A stretch of DNA of 64,000 nt from Nocardiopsis_C rhodophaea (GCF_039530945.1 NZ_BAAAPC010000024.1:1-64000); one strand, 5' to 3'. Shown: positions 49,779 through 59,626, counted from the stretch's first letter. Made by a program: numbers and translations. Notes: generated by a model not told the origin, from the letters alone.

Positions 49779-50792
49779 TCACCGCGGGGCGGGGCCGGTG
49801 CTGGAGCGCACGACGAGCTCGGGGTGGAAGGACAGCCGCCGCGGGGCGGGGTCGGCGCCGTTGATGCCGTCCATGAGGGAGGTGACGGCGGCCTGGCTCA
49901 TGGCCCGCACGGGTTGGCGCACGGTGGTCAGCGGCGGGTCGACGTAGGCCATGAGGGGCGAGTCGTCGTAGCCGACGACCGACACGTCGCCGGGGACGGC
50001 CAGGCCGCGTTCCTTGGCGGCGCGGATGGCGCCGATGGCCATGGTGTCGCTGCCGCAGCAGATCGCGGTGCACCCGTCGTCGAGCAGCCGCTGGGCGGCG
50101 GCGTGCCCGCCCTCCACGGTGAACAGGGTGTGGCGGATCCAGGCGGCGCGCACGGCCCCGGGCCCCAGCGTCTCGGTCATGGCGGCCACGTACCCGGCTT
50201 TCTTGCCGATGGAGGGCAGGTAGCGCTCCTGGCCGAGCGCCAGCCCGATGCGGTGGTGGCCCAGGCTGGCCAGGTGGCGCACGGCCAGCTGCACCGCCGC
50301 CTCGTCGTCGGTGGACACCAGCGGCGCCTCCAGGCCGTCGCGGTGGCCGTTGATGAGCACGATGGGCAGGCGGCGGCGCAGGAGCCGCTGGTAGCGCTCG
50401 GTGTCGGCGCGGGCGTCGGCGTGCAGGCCGCAGACGAACACGATCCCGGCCACGCCGCGTTCCAGCAGCAGTTCGGTGTAGTCGTCCTCGGCGATGCCGC
50501 CGGGCTGCTGGGTGCACAGCACGCTGGCGTACCCGTGGGAGATCAGCCCGGATTCGAGGAACTGGGCGAAGCTGGGGAAGATCGGGTTGGACAGCTCGGG
50601 CACGATGAGCCCGATGAGCCCCGCTCTGGTCGTCTGCAGCCGACCGGGCCGCTCATAGCCGCACACGTCCAGCGCGGTGAGCACGGCCCGCTGCTTGTCG
50701 GCCGACACGCCGGGCCGCCCGTTGAGGACGCGGCTGACGGTGGCGACGCTGACCCCGGCCTGGGCGGCGATCTCGGTGAGTGTGGCGCTCAT
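49779..50792 (-). CDS. LacI-family transcriptional regulator
   Basis: 337 residues. The N-terminal HTH is TLTEIAAQAGVSVATVSRVLNGRPGVS. The periplasmic-binding-like core contains IGLIVPELSNPIFPSFAQFLE, RHLASLGHHRIGLALG and the typical PGDVSVVGYDDSPLMAYVDPPLTTV end. It lies just downstream of, and on the same strand as, the sugar ABC operon, so it most likely represses that operon when the sugar is absent. Confidence 0.9.
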   Translation of the reverse strand: MSATLTEIAAQAGVSVATVSRVLNGRPGVSADKQRAVLTALDVCGYERPGRLQTTRAGLIGLIVPELSNPIFPSFAQFLESGLISHGYASVLCTQQPGGIAEDDYTELLLERGVAGIVFVCGLHADARADTERYQRLLRRRLPIVLINGHRDGLEAPLVSTDDEAAVQLAVRHLASLGHHRIGLALGQERYLPSIGKKAGYVAAMTETLGPGAVRAAWIRHTLFTVEGGHAAAQRLLDDGCTAICCGSDTMAIGAIRAAKERGLAVPGDVSVVGYDDSPLMAYVDPPLTTVRQPVRAMSQAAVTSLMDGINGADPAPRRLSFHPELVVRSSTGPAPR

Positions 50793-50848
50793 CAGGCCAG
50801 CACCTTACCGAGACCGCCCCCGGAGCGCGGGCTGCGTGGCGCAATCGG

Positions 50849-51712
50849 TCACGACTTGGTGCTCCCGGCGCTCAGCCCGGCCACCAGGTGGCGCTGGACC
50901 GCCAGGAACACCGCGGTGGCGGGCGCGGCGATGAGGACGGCGGCGGCACTGAGCATGCCCCATTCGGCTTTCTGCTGGCCGACGAACTGGCCCAGGCCCA
51001 CCGCCAGGGTGGAGGTGGCGTCGGTGGTGAGGAACGCGGTGGCGTAGGCCACCTCGCCCCAGGCGGTGATGAAGGCGTAGAAGGCGACCACGGCCAGGCC
51101 GGGGCGGGCCAGGGGCAGGATGAGCCGCCAGAACGTGCCCAGCGGGCTGAGCCCGTCCATGCGCCCGGCCTCGTCGATCTCCACGGGGATGGTGTCGAAG
51201 GTGCCGCGCAGCATCCAGGCGGAGAACGGCACGGCGATGGTCAGGTAGGTGAGGGTCAGACCCAGGTGGCTGTTGATCAGGCCCAGGGTGGAGAGCACGT
51301 TGTACAGCGGGACGATGAGGATCGCCACGGGGAACATCTGGGTCACCAGCAGCATCCACAGCAGCGGCCGCATCCCGGGGAAGCGGAACCGGCTCAGCGC
51401 GTAGCCGGTGGTGGCGGCGGTGATCAGGGCGACAGCGGTGGTGCCGCCCGCGACGACGAGGGAGTTGGCGAACCACGTAACAAACGACGTGGAACCCAGC
51501 ACCTGGACGTAGTTGTCCAGAGAGGGGTCGTGGAACAGCTCGATGCGGCTCGACTGCCAGGCGCCGCGGGGTTTGAGCGAGGTGAGCACGACCCAGACGA
51601 CCGGGAGCACGGCGCAGGCGCCGGCGGCCAGCAGGGTGGCGTGCAGGGCCGCGGAGGCGGCGCGGGAGCGCACGCACCGCGGCGCGCGGGTGCGGGGGGT
51701 GGCGGTTACCAT
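50849..51712 (-). CDS. Sugar ABC transporter permease (MalG-like)
   Basis: 287 residues with six membrane segments. The EAA loop for contact with the ATPase reads EIDEAGRMDGLSPLGTFWRLILPLARPGL. The first segment is preceded by a basic N-terminus, and NYVQVLGSTSFVTWFANSLVV is the typical permease opening. It overlaps the upstream permease gene by 7 bases. No ATPase gene is present in the window; a shared MsiK-type ATPase is usual in actinomycetes. Confidence 0.92.
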   Translation of the reverse strand: MVTATPRTRAPRCVRSRAASAALHATLLAAGACAVLPVVWVVLTSLKPRGAWQSSRIELFHDPSLDNYVQVLGSTSFVTWFANSLVVAGGTTAVALITAATTGYALSRFRFPGMRPLLWMLLVTQMFPVAILIVPLYNVLSTLGLINSHLGLTLTYLTIAVPFSAWMLRGTFDTIPVEIDEAGRMDGLSPLGTFWRLILPLARPGLAVVAFYAFITAWGEVAYATAFLTTDATSTLAVGLGQFVGQQKAEWGMLSAAAVLIAAPATAVFLAVQRHLVAGLSAGSTKS

Positions 51713-52704
51713 GCGGTGCCTCCGCGTCGTAGGGCGCGCTGGTAGACCGCGGCCATGGCGACCAGCAGCAGGAGGATGAGCATGCCGTAGGCGGCCGAGC
51801 CGCTGTAGTCGCGGATGCCTTCGAAGGCCATCCGGTAGGCGTAGGTGACCAGCAGTTCGGTGCTGTCGCCGGGTCCGCCGCCGGTGACCAGGTAGATCAC
51901 CGGGAACTGGTTGAAGGTCCAGATCGTGCCGATCAGCACCACCGGGGCGCTGATCGGGCGCAGCCCGGGCAGGGTGATGTGGACGAACCGCTGCCAGGCC
52001 GAGGCCCCGTCCACGCGCGCGGCCTCGTAGTGCTCGGCGGGGATGGACTGCAGGCCGCCGAGCAGGGCCAGCATCATGAACGGCACCCCCACCCACACGT
52101 TGACGCAGATGACGGCGATCTTGGCCGTCAGCGGGTCGTTCAGCCAGGCCACGGCGGGCAGCCCCAGGCTCGTCAGGGCGGCGTTGAACACCCCGTAGTC
52201 CTGGTTGAACAGGAACCGCCAGGTGAAGGCGGTGACGAACGGGGGCACCGCCCAGGGCAGCACCATCGCCATCCGGTAGGCGGCGCGCCCGCGCAGGGGC
52301 CGGTTGAGCAGAAGCGCCAGGCCCAGGCCCAGCCCGTAGTGGGCGGCGATGCACACCACGGTCCACACCAGCGTCCAGGCCAGGCGCGGCCAGAACGCTC
52401 CGGTCTCGCCCGACAGGATGGCGAGGTAGTTGTCGGCGCCGACGAAGGTGTAGGTGGCGGGGATCTCGTTCATCCCGATGGTGCGCCCGACGGTGGCCTC
52501 GGTGGCGTTGGTCAGCGACAGGTACAGGCCGCGGGCGAACGGGATGCCGATGATGACGGTGGTGACGATCACCACGGGGGCGACCAGGAGCCAGGCGTGG
52601 CCGTGGGCGGTCAGGGCGCGGCGCAGCGGGCCGGGTACGCCGCGGCGTACCCGGCGCCGCGGTGCGGCCGGCGCGGGGCGCCGGGCGGGCAGGGTGGTGG
52701 TCAT
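51706..52704 (-). CDS. Sugar ABC transporter permease (MalF-like)
   Basis: 332 residues. A basic, Pro-rich N-terminus precedes six membrane segments. The EAA loop is EHYEAARVDGASAWQRFVHITLPGLRP, and GLYLSLTNATEATVG follows the first segment. It pairs with the MalG-like subunit. ATG 52704 was chosen; ATG 52722 would overlap the end of the binding-protein gene. Confidence 0.92.
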   Translation of the reverse strand: MTTTLPARRPAPAAPRRRVRRGVPGPLRRALTAHGHAWLLVAPVVIVTTVIIGIPFARGLYLSLTNATEATVGRTIGMNEIPATYTFVGADNYLAILSGETGAFWPRLAWTLVWTVVCIAAHYGLGLGLALLLNRPLRGRAAYRMAMVLPWAVPPFVTAFTWRFLFNQDYGVFNAALTSLGLPAVAWLNDPLTAKIAVICVNVWVGVPFMMLALLGGLQSIPAEHYEAARVDGASAWQRFVHITLPGLRPISAPVVLIGTIWTFNQFPVIYLVTGGGPGDSTELLVTYAYRMAFEGIRDYSGSAAYGMLILLLLVAMAAVYQRALRRGGTAW

Positions 52705-52712
52705 GGTGCGGT

Positions 52713-53972
52713 TCAGTCCCATCCCAGGGCGTCGCGGTAGTCGGCGGCAACGGCGTCCAGGGCCTCGTGCGCGGTGGCGTGCCCGGAGACGGCGGCGGGC
52801 AGCTGGTGGGTGAAGGGCTGGAAGAGGGTGCCGCTTTCGGGGATCCACACCCCGGGGTGGGCGGTGTCGATGGCGGGTTGGAAGGCGCGGACGGTGGGGT
52901 GGGAGGCGATCTCCTCGCGCTCGTAGACCGAGGCGCGGGTGGGCAGCAGCCCCAGTTCCTTGGTAATGGTGGCCTGGCTGTCGGCCGATGCCATGAACCG
53001 GATGAACGCGTAGGAGGCGTCCAGGTCGCCCGATCCGGCGTATACGGCGTAGTCGTGGCCGCCGGTGGGGCCGCCCCGGCCCTGGGGCCCGGCGGGCAGG
53101 GGGGCAACGCCGAGGTTGTCGGCGTTGCCGCTGAAGGCGGAGCCGGAGCGGATCTGGCCCAGTGACCAGGGGCCGTTGAAGATCATGGCGACGTCGCCGT
53201 CCTTGAAGGCGGTCTGCATGGTGGCGTATGTATCGGTCAGGGCGGGATCGGCGGCGGCACCGGAGTCGATGAGGTCGAGGACCTCCTCCAGGGCGGCCAC
53301 GCCGGCGTCGTCGTTGACGGTGATCTGCTGCTTCTCCACGTCGAGCAGGTCGCCGCCGTGGGCGTAGTAGTGCGGCAGGAGGAAGAACCCGTCGGCGGCG
53401 TTGAGGTACAGGCCGGTGGCGTCGGTGGCGTCGTTGACGTCCAGGGCGACCTGTTTGAGCTCCTCCATGGTGGCGGGGGGCGTGTCGTGGCCGGCCCGGG
53501 CCAGCAGGTCCTTGTTGTACAGCAGCGCCAGGGAGTCGGTGACCTGGGGGACGGCATAGGTGGCGCCCGCGTGCCGGGTGCTCGACAGCGGGGTGGGCAG
53601 GAAGTCCTCGGGGTCCTGCAGGGCGGGGGTGTCGTCGAGGGGGGCCAGGTAGCCCAGGGCGGCGAGTTCGGCCACCCAGCCGACGTCGGCGCGCATGACG
53701 TCGGGGGCGTCGGTGCCGGCCTGCGCGGCAGTTTTGAACTGCTCCTGGGCGTCGGCGAAGGGGACGTTCTCGTAGTGGACGGTGATGTCGGGGTGGGCGG
53801 CCTCGAAGTCGGCGATGAGGTCGCGGAAGACGGGGGCCTCGGTGGTGGCGTCCGAGGTGTCCCAGAAGGTGATCTCTGTGGAGCCCGCGGCGGGTTCCGC
53901 GCCGCCGGTGCCGCAGGCGGTCAGGGCCAGGGCCAGGCCGAGCGCCGCCGCAGCGGTGGGGGCCAGACGCAT
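52713..53972 (-). CDS. Sugar ABC transporter substrate-binding lipoprotein
   Basis: 419 residues. A lipobox (LGLALALTAC) is followed by the extracellular solute-binding family 1 fold: TEITFWDTSDATTEAPVF near the start, then DAPDVMRADVGWVAELA, YAVPQVTDSLALLYNKDLL and VAMIFNGPWSLGQI. CUT1 importers with this pattern take up di- and oligosaccharides; the sugar is not clear and no glycosidase gene is adjacent to hint at it. GGAGG lies six bases before the ATG. First gene of the operon. Confidence 0.92.
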   Translation of the reverse strand: MRLAPTAAAALGLALALTACGTGGAEPAAGSTEITFWDTSDATTEAPVFRDLIADFEAAHPDITVHYENVPFADAQEQFKTAAQAGTDAPDVMRADVGWVAELAALGYLAPLDDTPALQDPEDFLPTPLSSTRHAGATYAVPQVTDSLALLYNKDLLARAGHDTPPATMEELKQVALDVNDATDATGLYLNAADGFFLLPHYYAHGGDLLDVEKQQITVNDDAGVAALEEVLDLIDSGAAADPALTDTYATMQTAFKDGDVAMIFNGPWSLGQIRSGSAFSGNADNLGVAPLPAGPQGRGGPTGGHDYAVYAGSGDLDASYAFIRFMASADSQATITKELGLLPTRASVYEREEIASHPTVRAFQPAIDTAHPGVWIPESGTLFQPFTHQLPAAVSGHATAHEALDAVAADYRDALGWD

Positions 53973-54052
53973 GGTGCCTCCTTGGGGGTGGGGGTCAGGG
54001 GGGTGGTCCTCGCCGCCGTGTCCCCCGTGGCGGAAGGATTGCGCAGAAGCTA

Positions 54053-54084
54053 GCAAGAAATTTCAAAAACTGAAACCCTCTTGC
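54053..54084 (-). promoter_or_regulatory. Nested palindrome upstream of the sugar ABC operon
   Basis: GCAAGA (54053-54058) pairs with TCTTGC (54079-54084), and inside it TTTCA (54061-54065) pairs with TGAAA (54071-54075). The patch is markedly A+T-rich and lies 80-110 bases upstream of the binding-protein start. Likely operator of the LacI-family regulator, overlapping the promoter. Confidence 0.5.
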
Positions 54085-54255
54085 AAAGCCCGCGGCATCA
54101 CCCCAACCCCCGCCCCCACCCCTCACCAGCACAAACACCACACCCCCTCCGACCCGCCACCACAAGGGAGCCACCACCCCGGCCACCCCCGCCCCCCTCA
54201 GCCACAATGAAAGGCAGAACACCCCCACCCCGCCACACCCGCAAAGGACCCCACA

Positions 54256-55533
54256 TTGGCCGGCATCGACTACCAGCACGCCAGCCGCACCAACCTGCTG
54301 GCCTGGTCACTGCTGTTCGTCGCCCACGCCGCCACCGGGCTCATCCTCCTCATCCTCTACGCCCTGGCCACCCTCCTCTCCCTCATCTGGGTCGGCCTCC
54401 CCCTCATCGTCCTCCTCACCCCCCTCATCCGCGCCCACGCCGACACCCACCGCCACATGCTCGGCCACTTCCTGCCCAGCGGACCCGTCCCCTCCCCCTA
54501 CAACCCACTCCCCGCCACCGGCATCGCCCGCCGCGTCGGCGCCATCCTCACCGACCCCACCACCTGGCGCGACCTCACCTGGCTCCTCGTCAACGGCCTC
54601 ATCGGCGCCGCCATCGCCGCCCTGCCCGCCCTCCTCATCGCCCAAGCCGCCCACCTCACCCTCTACAGCACCGTGCTGTGGACCACCGCCCCCGACAGCT
54701 ACTACAACCTCACCCCACCCCACGACCAAACCAGCGCCCTGATCACCCTCCTCCCCGCCCTCCTCCTCATCCTCGTCTCCTGGGCCATCACCCCCATCAG
54801 CGTCAGCGGCTACGCCCACCTCAACCGCTGGCTACTGGCCCCCGACGAAAAAGCCCGCCTCGCCCAACGCGTCGCCCACCTCGCCACCTCCCGCGCCGAA
54901 ACCATCGACGCCCAAGCCTCCGAAGTCCGCCGCATCGAACGCGACCTCCACGACGGCGCCCAAGCCCGCCTCGTCGCCCTCGGCATGAGCCTGGGCATGG
55001 CCGAACAAATGCTCACCCACGACCCCCACACCGCCCAACAACTCCTCACCGAAGCCCGCGACACCACCCGCCAAGCCCTCACCGAACTCCGCGACCTCGT
55101 CCGCGGCATCCACCCACCCGTCCTCGTCGAACGCGGACTCCAAGGCGCCGTCCGCGCCCTAGCCGTCACCCAGCACCTGCCCATCGACGTCGACATCGAC
55201 CTCCCCGGCCGCCTCGCCGCCCCCGTCGAATCCGCCGCCTACTTCGCCATCGCCGAAACCCTCACCAACACCGCCAAACACGCAGACGCCACCCGCGCCT
55301 GGGTCCGCATCAACCACGGCGGCGGCCGCCTCGTCCTCCTCGTCGGAGACAACGGAAAAGGCGGCGCCGACCTCTCCCAAGGAACCGGCCTCCACGGCAT
55401 CCGTCGCAGGCTCGGCGCATTCGATGGCACGATAAGCATCGTCAGCCCGGCAGGCGGGCCGACAATCGTCACGATGGAGCTCCCGTGCGTGTTGTCATCG
55501 CCGAAGACCTCGCCCTCCTCCGCGATGGACTAA
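54256..55533 (+). CDS. NarL-type sensor histidine kinase with membrane sensor domain
   Basis: 425 residues. The N-terminal 200 residues hold about four membrane segments with the pattern of the actinomycete putative sensor domain (LIWVGLPLIVLLTPLIRAHADTHR). The HisKA_3 box is RRIERDLHDGAQARLVALGMSLG with the His in LHDGAQ, typical of the LiaS/DesK-like LHDGxQ group. The HATPase domain has NTAKHADA and GTGLHGIRRRL. TTG start with AAAGGA upstream. Its last 49 bases overlap the response regulator gene. Confidence 0.88.
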   Translation: MAGIDYQHASRTNLLAWSLLFVAHAATGLILLILYALATLLSLIWVGLPLIVLLTPLIRAHADTHRHMLGHFLPSGPVPSPYNPLPATGIARRVGAILTDPTTWRDLTWLLVNGLIGAAIAALPALLIAQAAHLTLYSTVLWTTAPDSYYNLTPPHDQTSALITLLPALLLILVSWAITPISVSGYAHLNRWLLAPDEKARLAQRVAHLATSRAETIDAQASEVRRIERDLHDGAQARLVALGMSLGMAEQMLTHDPHTAQQLLTEARDTTRQALTELRDLVRGIHPPVLVERGLQGAVRALAVTQHLPIDVDIDLPGRLAAPVESAAYFAIAETLTNTAKHADATRAWVRINHGGGRLVLLVGDNGKGGADLSQGTGLHGIRRRLGAFDGTISIVSPAGGPTIVTMELPCVLSSPKTSPSSAMD

Positions 55534-56132
55534 TCCGGCTACTGCAAGCCCACGACCTCCAGGTCGTCGCCGCCGTCGACAACGGCCCCGACCTCCTCAA
55601 AGCCCTCCTGGAGCACCAGCCCGACGTCGGCGTCGTCGACGTCCGCCTGCCCCCCACCTTCACCGACGAAGGACTCCAAGCCGCCATCGAAGCCAGACGC
55701 CGCGTCCCCGGGCTGCCCATCCTCGTGCTCTCCCAACACGTCGAACAGCTCTACGCCCGCGAACTCCTCTCCGACAACGGCGGCGCCGTGGGCTACATGC
55801 TCAAAGACCGCGTCTTCGACATCGGCCAATTCATCGACGCCATCCGCCGCGTAGCCGCCGGCGGCACCGCCATGGACCCCGCCGTCATCTCCCAGCTCCT
55901 CGCCAAACAAAGCGAAGACGGCCCCCTCGCCGCCCTCACACCCCGCGAACGCGAAGTCCTCAGCGAAATGGCCGAAGGCCGCTCCAACTCCGCCATCGCC
56001 CAACGCCTCTTCATCACCGAAAAAGCAGTCAGCAAGCACATCAACAACATCTTCACCAAGCTCGACCTGCCGCCCTCCAACGACGACAGCCGCCGCGTCC
56101 TGGCCGTACTCGCCTACCTCAACAACGCCTAA
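55485..56132 (+). CDS. NarL/LuxR-type response regulator
   Basis: 215 residues. The receiver domain has VVIAEDLALLRDGL, Asp52 in VGVVDVRLPP and Lys in GYMLKDRVFD. The LuxR DNA-binding domain is LTPREREVLSEMAEGRSNSAIAQRLFITEKAVSKHINNIFTKL. The THDEGLQAA-like loop with a Thr-Phe-Thr-Asp insertion is typical of this actinomycete subgroup. The GTG start at 55485 overlaps the kinase gene. Cognate of the preceding kinase. Confidence 0.9.
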   Translation: MRVVIAEDLALLRDGLIRLLQAHDLQVVAAVDNGPDLLKALLEHQPDVGVVDVRLPPTFTDEGLQAAIEARRRVPGLPILVLSQHVEQLYARELLSDNGGAVGYMLKDRVFDIGQFIDAIRRVAAGGTAMDPAVISQLLAKQSEDGPLAALTPREREVLSEMAEGRSNSAIAQRLFITEKAVSKHINNIFTKLDLPPSNDDSRRVLAVLAYLNNA

Positions 56133-56298
56133 CCCCACCCCACAGCCACACCCCCACGCCCCGCGCCGCGCCGGTGCCGACGCTATGACCGCCCGCACCG
56201 CCACCGGACCAGCCCACAAACCGGCCGCAGACGCACAATGGCGCCACCAACCAATAACGCCCACATCCAGCCGCCCCGGCGCACCACACGCCGCACCG

Positions 56299-58332
56299 CT
56301 ACTCGCGCGGACCCCCCTCAGGCGTCCGGTACAACCCGTCGATCTCCTCAGCAAACGCCCGCAGCACCGCATCGCGCCGCAACTCACCCGAAGGCAACAC
56401 CAACCCACTCTGCGGCGTGAACTCCTCAGCCAGCACATGAAACGCCCGCACCGCCAACCCCGGCGGCACCGTCCCGTTCGCCTCATGCACGATCGCCTGG
56501 ATCTCCTTGAGCAACTCCGGATCGGACGCGATCTCCTCCGGCGCCATCGACAACGGCCGACTGTTCACCAACCGCCAGTACTCCAACTGGTCACGCACCA
56601 ACGTGATCAACGCACTCACATACGGGCGCCCCTGCCCGATCAGCATCACCTGGCTCACCAACGGATGCGCCTGCAACCGCTGCTCCAGAGCCGCCACCTG
56701 GTCCACCGCAGCACCCACCGCGGCCGATGCCGACGGCGCCGCCGAAGCCGCCCTCTCAGGCGCCGACCCCGACCCAGCAGACGGCACCTCCGACGCCACC
56801 GGCGCGGCCGCCTCCGGTACCACCGCCGGCATCGGACCACTCTCCGCCGCGACGCCCGGGGCCGACTCCGCCACAGCACCCCCGCCCCGCGGCGCCCGCG
56901 GACGCGGCCGCGCCGGCGCCAGCGGCGCCTCCAACGTCGCCTGCGGGCGCATCCGCTGCACCACGCTCACATACCCCTCGGCGTCCATCTCCCCGACAAA
57001 CCCCGTCGCCAACCACCCGTCGCGGAACGCCCCACGACTGGCCGCCTCATCACGCCAATACCCCCCGAACACGCCCTCACCGCGCACGTGCAGCTCGCCC
57101 TCACGCGACAGCCTCACCTCCACCCCAGGCAACGGCCGCCCCTGCGCCCCCGCACGACGCTCCCCCGGAGCGTTCACCACAAACGCACCACCGGTCTCCG
57201 GGACCCCAAACGCCTGATAGACCGGGATACCCGCACCGCTGTAAAACCGGTCCATCTTCTCGCTCAGCGGCCACCCCGCACACACGACGAACTGCGCCCG
57301 ACCGCCCAACGCCTCCCGGATCCGCGCGTACATCCAGTCGTACATCGCCATCGACACCCGCTTCCAGGCGCCCTTGCGCTCGGCCCGGTCGAAATCCACC
57401 GCCAGGTCCGTCGCCGCGTTATACGCGTTCAGACTGTCCCAGCTCGTCTCCCGCGCCCGCGACCGCTCAACCGCGTGCACCTCCTCCAACAACCGCGGCG
57501 TCGCGACTACCACCGTGGGCCGAAACTCCCGCACCGCACGCAACCACCCCGCACCCAGCGGCAACAGGCCCACCCGCACCTGCCCCACCAAGCACGCCAC
57601 CAACGCCGCCAACCCGTGCACATCAGAAGGAGGCAGCTGCAGCAGCGCCGCCGCACGCCCCTCCTCGACACCACCCAACGCCGCACCCAACCGGCGCACC
57701 ACACCGTCAGCCGCAGCCAGCACATTCCCGTGCGTCAACACCACACCACGCGCCCGCACCACACGCCCCACCGGGTAGGCGATCACCGCCGGATCCTCCC
57801 GACGCGCCTCCTCCCGCCGAAACCGCACCGCCGTGGGATCCATATAGGCGCCCGGACGCGCGATCGCCTCCAAACCCCCCTCATCCAACCGCCACGTCCG
57901 CGCCAGCTCCGTCAACTCCGCCGAAATACCGGCGACCGTGCCCGCATGGCGCCCATCCTCCACCACCACAGCGGCCGGACCGCAGTCCCGCAGCACATGA
58001 CGCACCCGCTCCGCCGACGCCGACGACGGCACCGGCACCACCACCGCGCGCACCACCCACGCCGCGAACGCCACCAGCGCCCACTCATAGCGGGCACCAC
58101 AGACCACCACAATCCGGTCACCAGCGCCCACACCCGCCGCGATCAAACCCTTGGCCAGCGACGTCACCTCACTGAGGAACTCACCCGCCGTCACATGCCC
58201 CCAGCCGCCCTCAGCGCCCCGACGCGCGAACACCCTGCTACGCGCCGCCGTATTGGCACGGTGATAGGCGATATCCCCCAGCACATCGAACCGCGGGGCC
58301 TGCGCCACCCCATCCGCGCGCGACTGCCGCAT
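56299..58332 (-). CDS. Degenerate long-chain acyl-CoA synthetase homologue
   Basis: 677 residues of the ANL (AMP-forming) fold. FadD15-like blocks are clear: FLSEVTSLAKGLIAAGVGAGDRIVV, YDWMYARIREALGGRAQFVVCAGWPLS and IPVYQAFGVPETGGAFVVN. The catalytic motifs are broken. The P-loop that should read TSGTTGxPKG is AYPVGRVVRARGVVLTHGN. The hinge motif lacks the DRKKD core (VVQRMRPQATLEA), and the C-terminal catalytic Lys position reads PSGELRRDAVL. An Ala/Pro-rich insert of about 100 residues (near residues 465-560) separates the large and small domains. The frame is intact, with GGAGGAG before ATG 58332, so this is probably an expressed pseudoenzyme. Confidence 0.75.
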   Translation of the reverse strand: MRQSRADGVAQAPRFDVLGDIAYHRANTAARSRVFARRGAEGGWGHVTAGEFLSEVTSLAKGLIAAGVGAGDRIVVVCGARYEWALVAFAAWVVRAVVVPVPSSASAERVRHVLRDCGPAAVVVEDGRHAGTVAGISAELTELARTWRLDEGGLEAIARPGAYMDPTAVRFRREEARREDPAVIAYPVGRVVRARGVVLTHGNVLAAADGVVRRLGAALGGVEEGRAAALLQLPPSDVHGLAALVACLVGQVRVGLLPLGAGWLRAVREFRPTVVVATPRLLEEVHAVERSRARETSWDSLNAYNAATDLAVDFDRAERKGAWKRVSMAMYDWMYARIREALGGRAQFVVCAGWPLSEKMDRFYSGAGIPVYQAFGVPETGGAFVVNAPGERRAGAQGRPLPGVEVRLSREGELHVRGEGVFGGYWRDEAASRGAFRDGWLATGFVGEMDAEGYVSVVQRMRPQATLEAPLAPARPRPRAPRGGGAVAESAPGVAAESGPMPAVVPEAAAPVASEVPSAGSGSAPERAASAAPSASAAVGAAVDQVAALEQRLQAHPLVSQVMLIGQGRPYVSALITLVRDQLEYWRLVNSRPLSMAPEEIASDPELLKEIQAIVHEANGTVPPGLAVRAFHVLAEEFTPQSGLVLPSGELRRDAVLRAFAEEIDGLYRTPEGGPRE

Positions 58333-58564
58333 GCCGGCAACTCCTCCACCTACAGGGGCCGCCACCCGGCCGCCACCCTCATGTCGCAAAAACGACGAAC
58401 GTCTCCTGAACGAGCCCTACTGTGCACGGTTTCCTCACCCAACAGCAACTCCCCCGCCACGCCCCCAACCTGCACCCACACACCCACACACCCACCCCGC
58501 CCGCACCCGACACCGCCCCCGCGGCCCTTGAGCCCCCGCCCTCCCCCCGGCACACTGACCCCCC

Positions 58565-59626
58565 ATGACCCCCACACACAAACTCACCACCCTCCTGGCC
58601 GCCCTCACCCTCGCCACCACCCCCGCACTCACCACCCCCGCCCACGCCGCCACACCACCACCCGCCACACTGGCCACCTCCGGCCACCCCATCGACCCCC
58701 GCCCCGACACCGCCGAACTCACCCACCACCTCCACCACCTCGAAAAACGCAGCCACGGCCGCATCGACGTCACCGAAATCGGCCGCACCAACCAAAACCG
58801 GCCCATCTACAACGCCACCCTCGGCACCGGCCCCCGCCGCCTCCTCTACATCACCCAGCAACACGGCGACGAACCCCTCGGCACCCCCGCCGCCCTCGAA
58901 TTCCTCCGCCACATCGGCACCGGCACCACCCCCTGGCACCACTGGATCCGCTCCCGCCTCACCATCGACATCGTCGTCCGCGCCAACCCCGACGGCTCCG
59001 AACTCGACTGGCGCTACAACTACGGCCCCCACGCCAACCCCGAATACGGCCACAAAGGCAAGGGCTACGACCCCAACCGCTACCACGCCCCCGACCTCCA
59101 CCCCGACGACAACCCCGTCCCCGAATCCGCCGCCGTCCAACGCACCTACGCCAAAACCGACCCCGACATCGTCGTCGACTACCACATGCAAGGCCGCTAC
59201 ACCGACGCCCACGGCCGCGAAATCACCGCCTCCGTCATGTGGCCCACCCACCCCGACGTCGACACCGAGCCCACCGACCTCGCCCGCCAGGTCTCCGTCG
59301 CCGCCGCCAACGCCATGAACGCCTCCCACCCCGCCGCCAACGTCAGCACCTACCCCGGCGGCAACTACCGGGGCATCGCCCGCAACGCCTACGGCCTCCG
59401 CGGCAGCGGCAGCGTCCTCATCGAACTCAGCGACATCGGCCCCCACGCCGAACAGCGCCAGATCCGCTCCGCACTCACCGCCATGACCGCCATCGCCCAA
59501 CGCTTCGCCGACGGCTCCCTCACCCGCATCGACCCCCGCCGCGCCAACCGCATTCCCCCACGCGGCCACCCCATCCCCAGCGACGACCGCGCCCCGGCCA
59601 CCGGACGGGCCGACACCCTCGACTGA
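58565..59626 (+). CDS. Secreted M14-family zinc carboxypeptidase
   Basis: 353 residues. A signal peptide (LLAALTLATTPALTTPAHA) precedes an M14 domain. The zinc ligands are in TQQHGDEPLG (His-x-x-Glu) and VDYHMQG (His); the catalytic Glu is in VLIELSDIG. RANPDGSELDWRYNYG matches the Asn-Pro-Asp-Gly loop of the family. It probably cleaves C-terminal residues of peptides or peptidoglycan stems outside the cell. The 40-residue C-terminal tail is Pro/Arg-rich. It stands alone and ends at a bidirectional terminator. Confidence 0.88.
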   Translation: MTPTHKLTTLLAALTLATTPALTTPAHAATPPPATLATSGHPIDPRPDTAELTHHLHHLEKRSHGRIDVTEIGRTNQNRPIYNATLGTGPRRLLYITQQHGDEPLGTPAALEFLRHIGTGTTPWHHWIRSRLTIDIVVRANPDGSELDWRYNYGPHANPEYGHKGKGYDPNRYHAPDLHPDDNPVPESAAVQRTYAKTDPDIVVDYHMQGRYTDAHGREITASVMWPTHPDVDTEPTDLARQVSVAAANAMNASHPAANVSTYPGGNYRGIARNAYGLRGSGSVLIELSDIGPHAEQRQIRSALTAMTAIAQRFADGSLTRIDPRRANRIPPRGHPIPSDDRAPATGRADTLD

